7,172 nt of DNA from Candidatus Aminicenantota bacterium. GTDB taxonomy: Bacteria > Acidobacteriota > Aminicenantia > UBA2199. How positions within the stretch are numbered: position 1 is the first letter of the stretch; each line of letters begins with the position of its first letter. Shown here piece after piece: positions 6,858 to 7,172 of the stretch. Position numbers and translations under genes: made by a program. The DNA lies in NCBI GenBank assembly GCA_029939015.1, contig JAOZTV010000164.1, positions 1 to 7,172 of the forward strand, given 5' to 3'. A model generated the notes under the pieces. That model saw only the letters and a list, made by a program, of their open reading frames with translations, was not told the DNA's origin and searched no databases.

Positions 6858-7172
6858 TTAAGCCATACTATGGTTTACATAATCTATAACTTGCTTTATA
6901 TCTGGAATTCCTTTAGTATAAAGATTGGATATAATTTTTTCTGCTCTTTCAAAATCCTCAGGATTATCAACAGTAAGCCTCATCTTTGGAAAATTTAATT
7001 CGGTATTTGCATCTAAGTATTTAATATTAAACAAGGGATTGTTTTTCATAAACAAAGTAACATGTTCTTTGTCCTCAAGTGAAGTTGCTGTCAAAGAAGC
7101 TTTGTCTAAAGCTTCTTTTGTAAAACATTCAAGAATTGTACCTATTGGCATACCCTTTACTGCTACATAATC
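6858..7172 (-). CDS. C-terminal part of a cytidylyltransferase-like protein (SpsF/CMP-sugar synthetase type), partial
   Basis: The reading frame is open to the right edge of the window, so only the last 104 residues are seen; the family is usually about 230-250 residues. An ATG at 7151 exists, but sequence upstream of it stays open and fits the family (a DY start followed by a GxxIG-like turn), so it is internal. Family-like features are the EALDKA helix at 20-25, a DKEHVT segment at 34-39 followed by a 'NNP.FNI' segment, and RLTVDNPEDFERA at 65-77, which resembles the RLTVDTPED motif of spore-coat SpsF and acylneuraminate/KDO cytidylyltransferases. Such enzymes transfer CMP from CTP to an acidic sugar or are surface-polysaccharide proteins. 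The catalytic N-terminal P-loop-like motif lies outside the window, so activity and substrate cannot be judged. It ends ten bases before the DUF364 gene, likely the same transcript. Confidence 0.6.
   Translation of the reverse strand, partial: DYVAVKGMPIGTILECFTKEALDKASLTATSLEDKEHVTLFMKNNPLFNIKYLDANTELNFPKMRLTVDNPEDFERAEKIISNLYTKGIPDIKQVIDYVNHSMA

Overview
The window is AT-rich DNA in which every supportable gene lies on the minus strand, so transcription runs from right to left. The gene content points to an anaerobic or fermentative bacterium: soluble NADH-dehydrogenase-like subunits packed with iron-sulfur clusters, and no membrane subunit. Strong Shine-Dalgarno sites (AAGGAG, GAGGGAG, GAGGTGA) fit a bacterial host. 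I cannot name the genus from sequence alone.

Right part (6858-7172 and 6134-6847): the C-terminal piece of a nucleotidyltransferase resembling sugar cytidylyltransferases runs off the right edge. About ten bases later comes a DUF364/DUF4213-type protein of unknown biochemical role. An 82-bp AT-rich gap (6052-6133) follows; it may hold a promoter, but no terminator is visible.

Central and left part (78-6051): a tight three-gene redox operon. It encodes a NuoE-like [2Fe-2S] subunit, a NuoF-like NADH/FMN subunit with an extra double ferredoxin tail, and a giant 1234-residue fusion protein. The fusion joins a NuoG-type [2Fe-2S] head, a GltD/NfnB/SfrB-type FAD-NAD(P)H module with its flanking Cys clusters, two [4Fe-4S] ferredoxin repeats and a molybdopterin-oxidoreductase-like domain that has lost its catalytic Cys/Sec. 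nuoE and nuoF overlap by four bases (ATGA), and the Shine-Dalgarno of the fusion gene overlaps the nuoF stop codon, so the three are almost certainly co-transcribed and probably form one complex.

Working model: NuoE/NuoF exchange electrons with NADH, and the fusion protein carries a second flavin site with an NADP(H)-like signature plus a long Fe-S wire. The complex would then be a soluble NADH/NADP(H)/ferredoxin (or partner-enzyme) oxidoreductase, possibly electron-bifurcating. This is inference. The last 77 bases at the left edge show no terminator, so the operon may continue to a partner outside the window.
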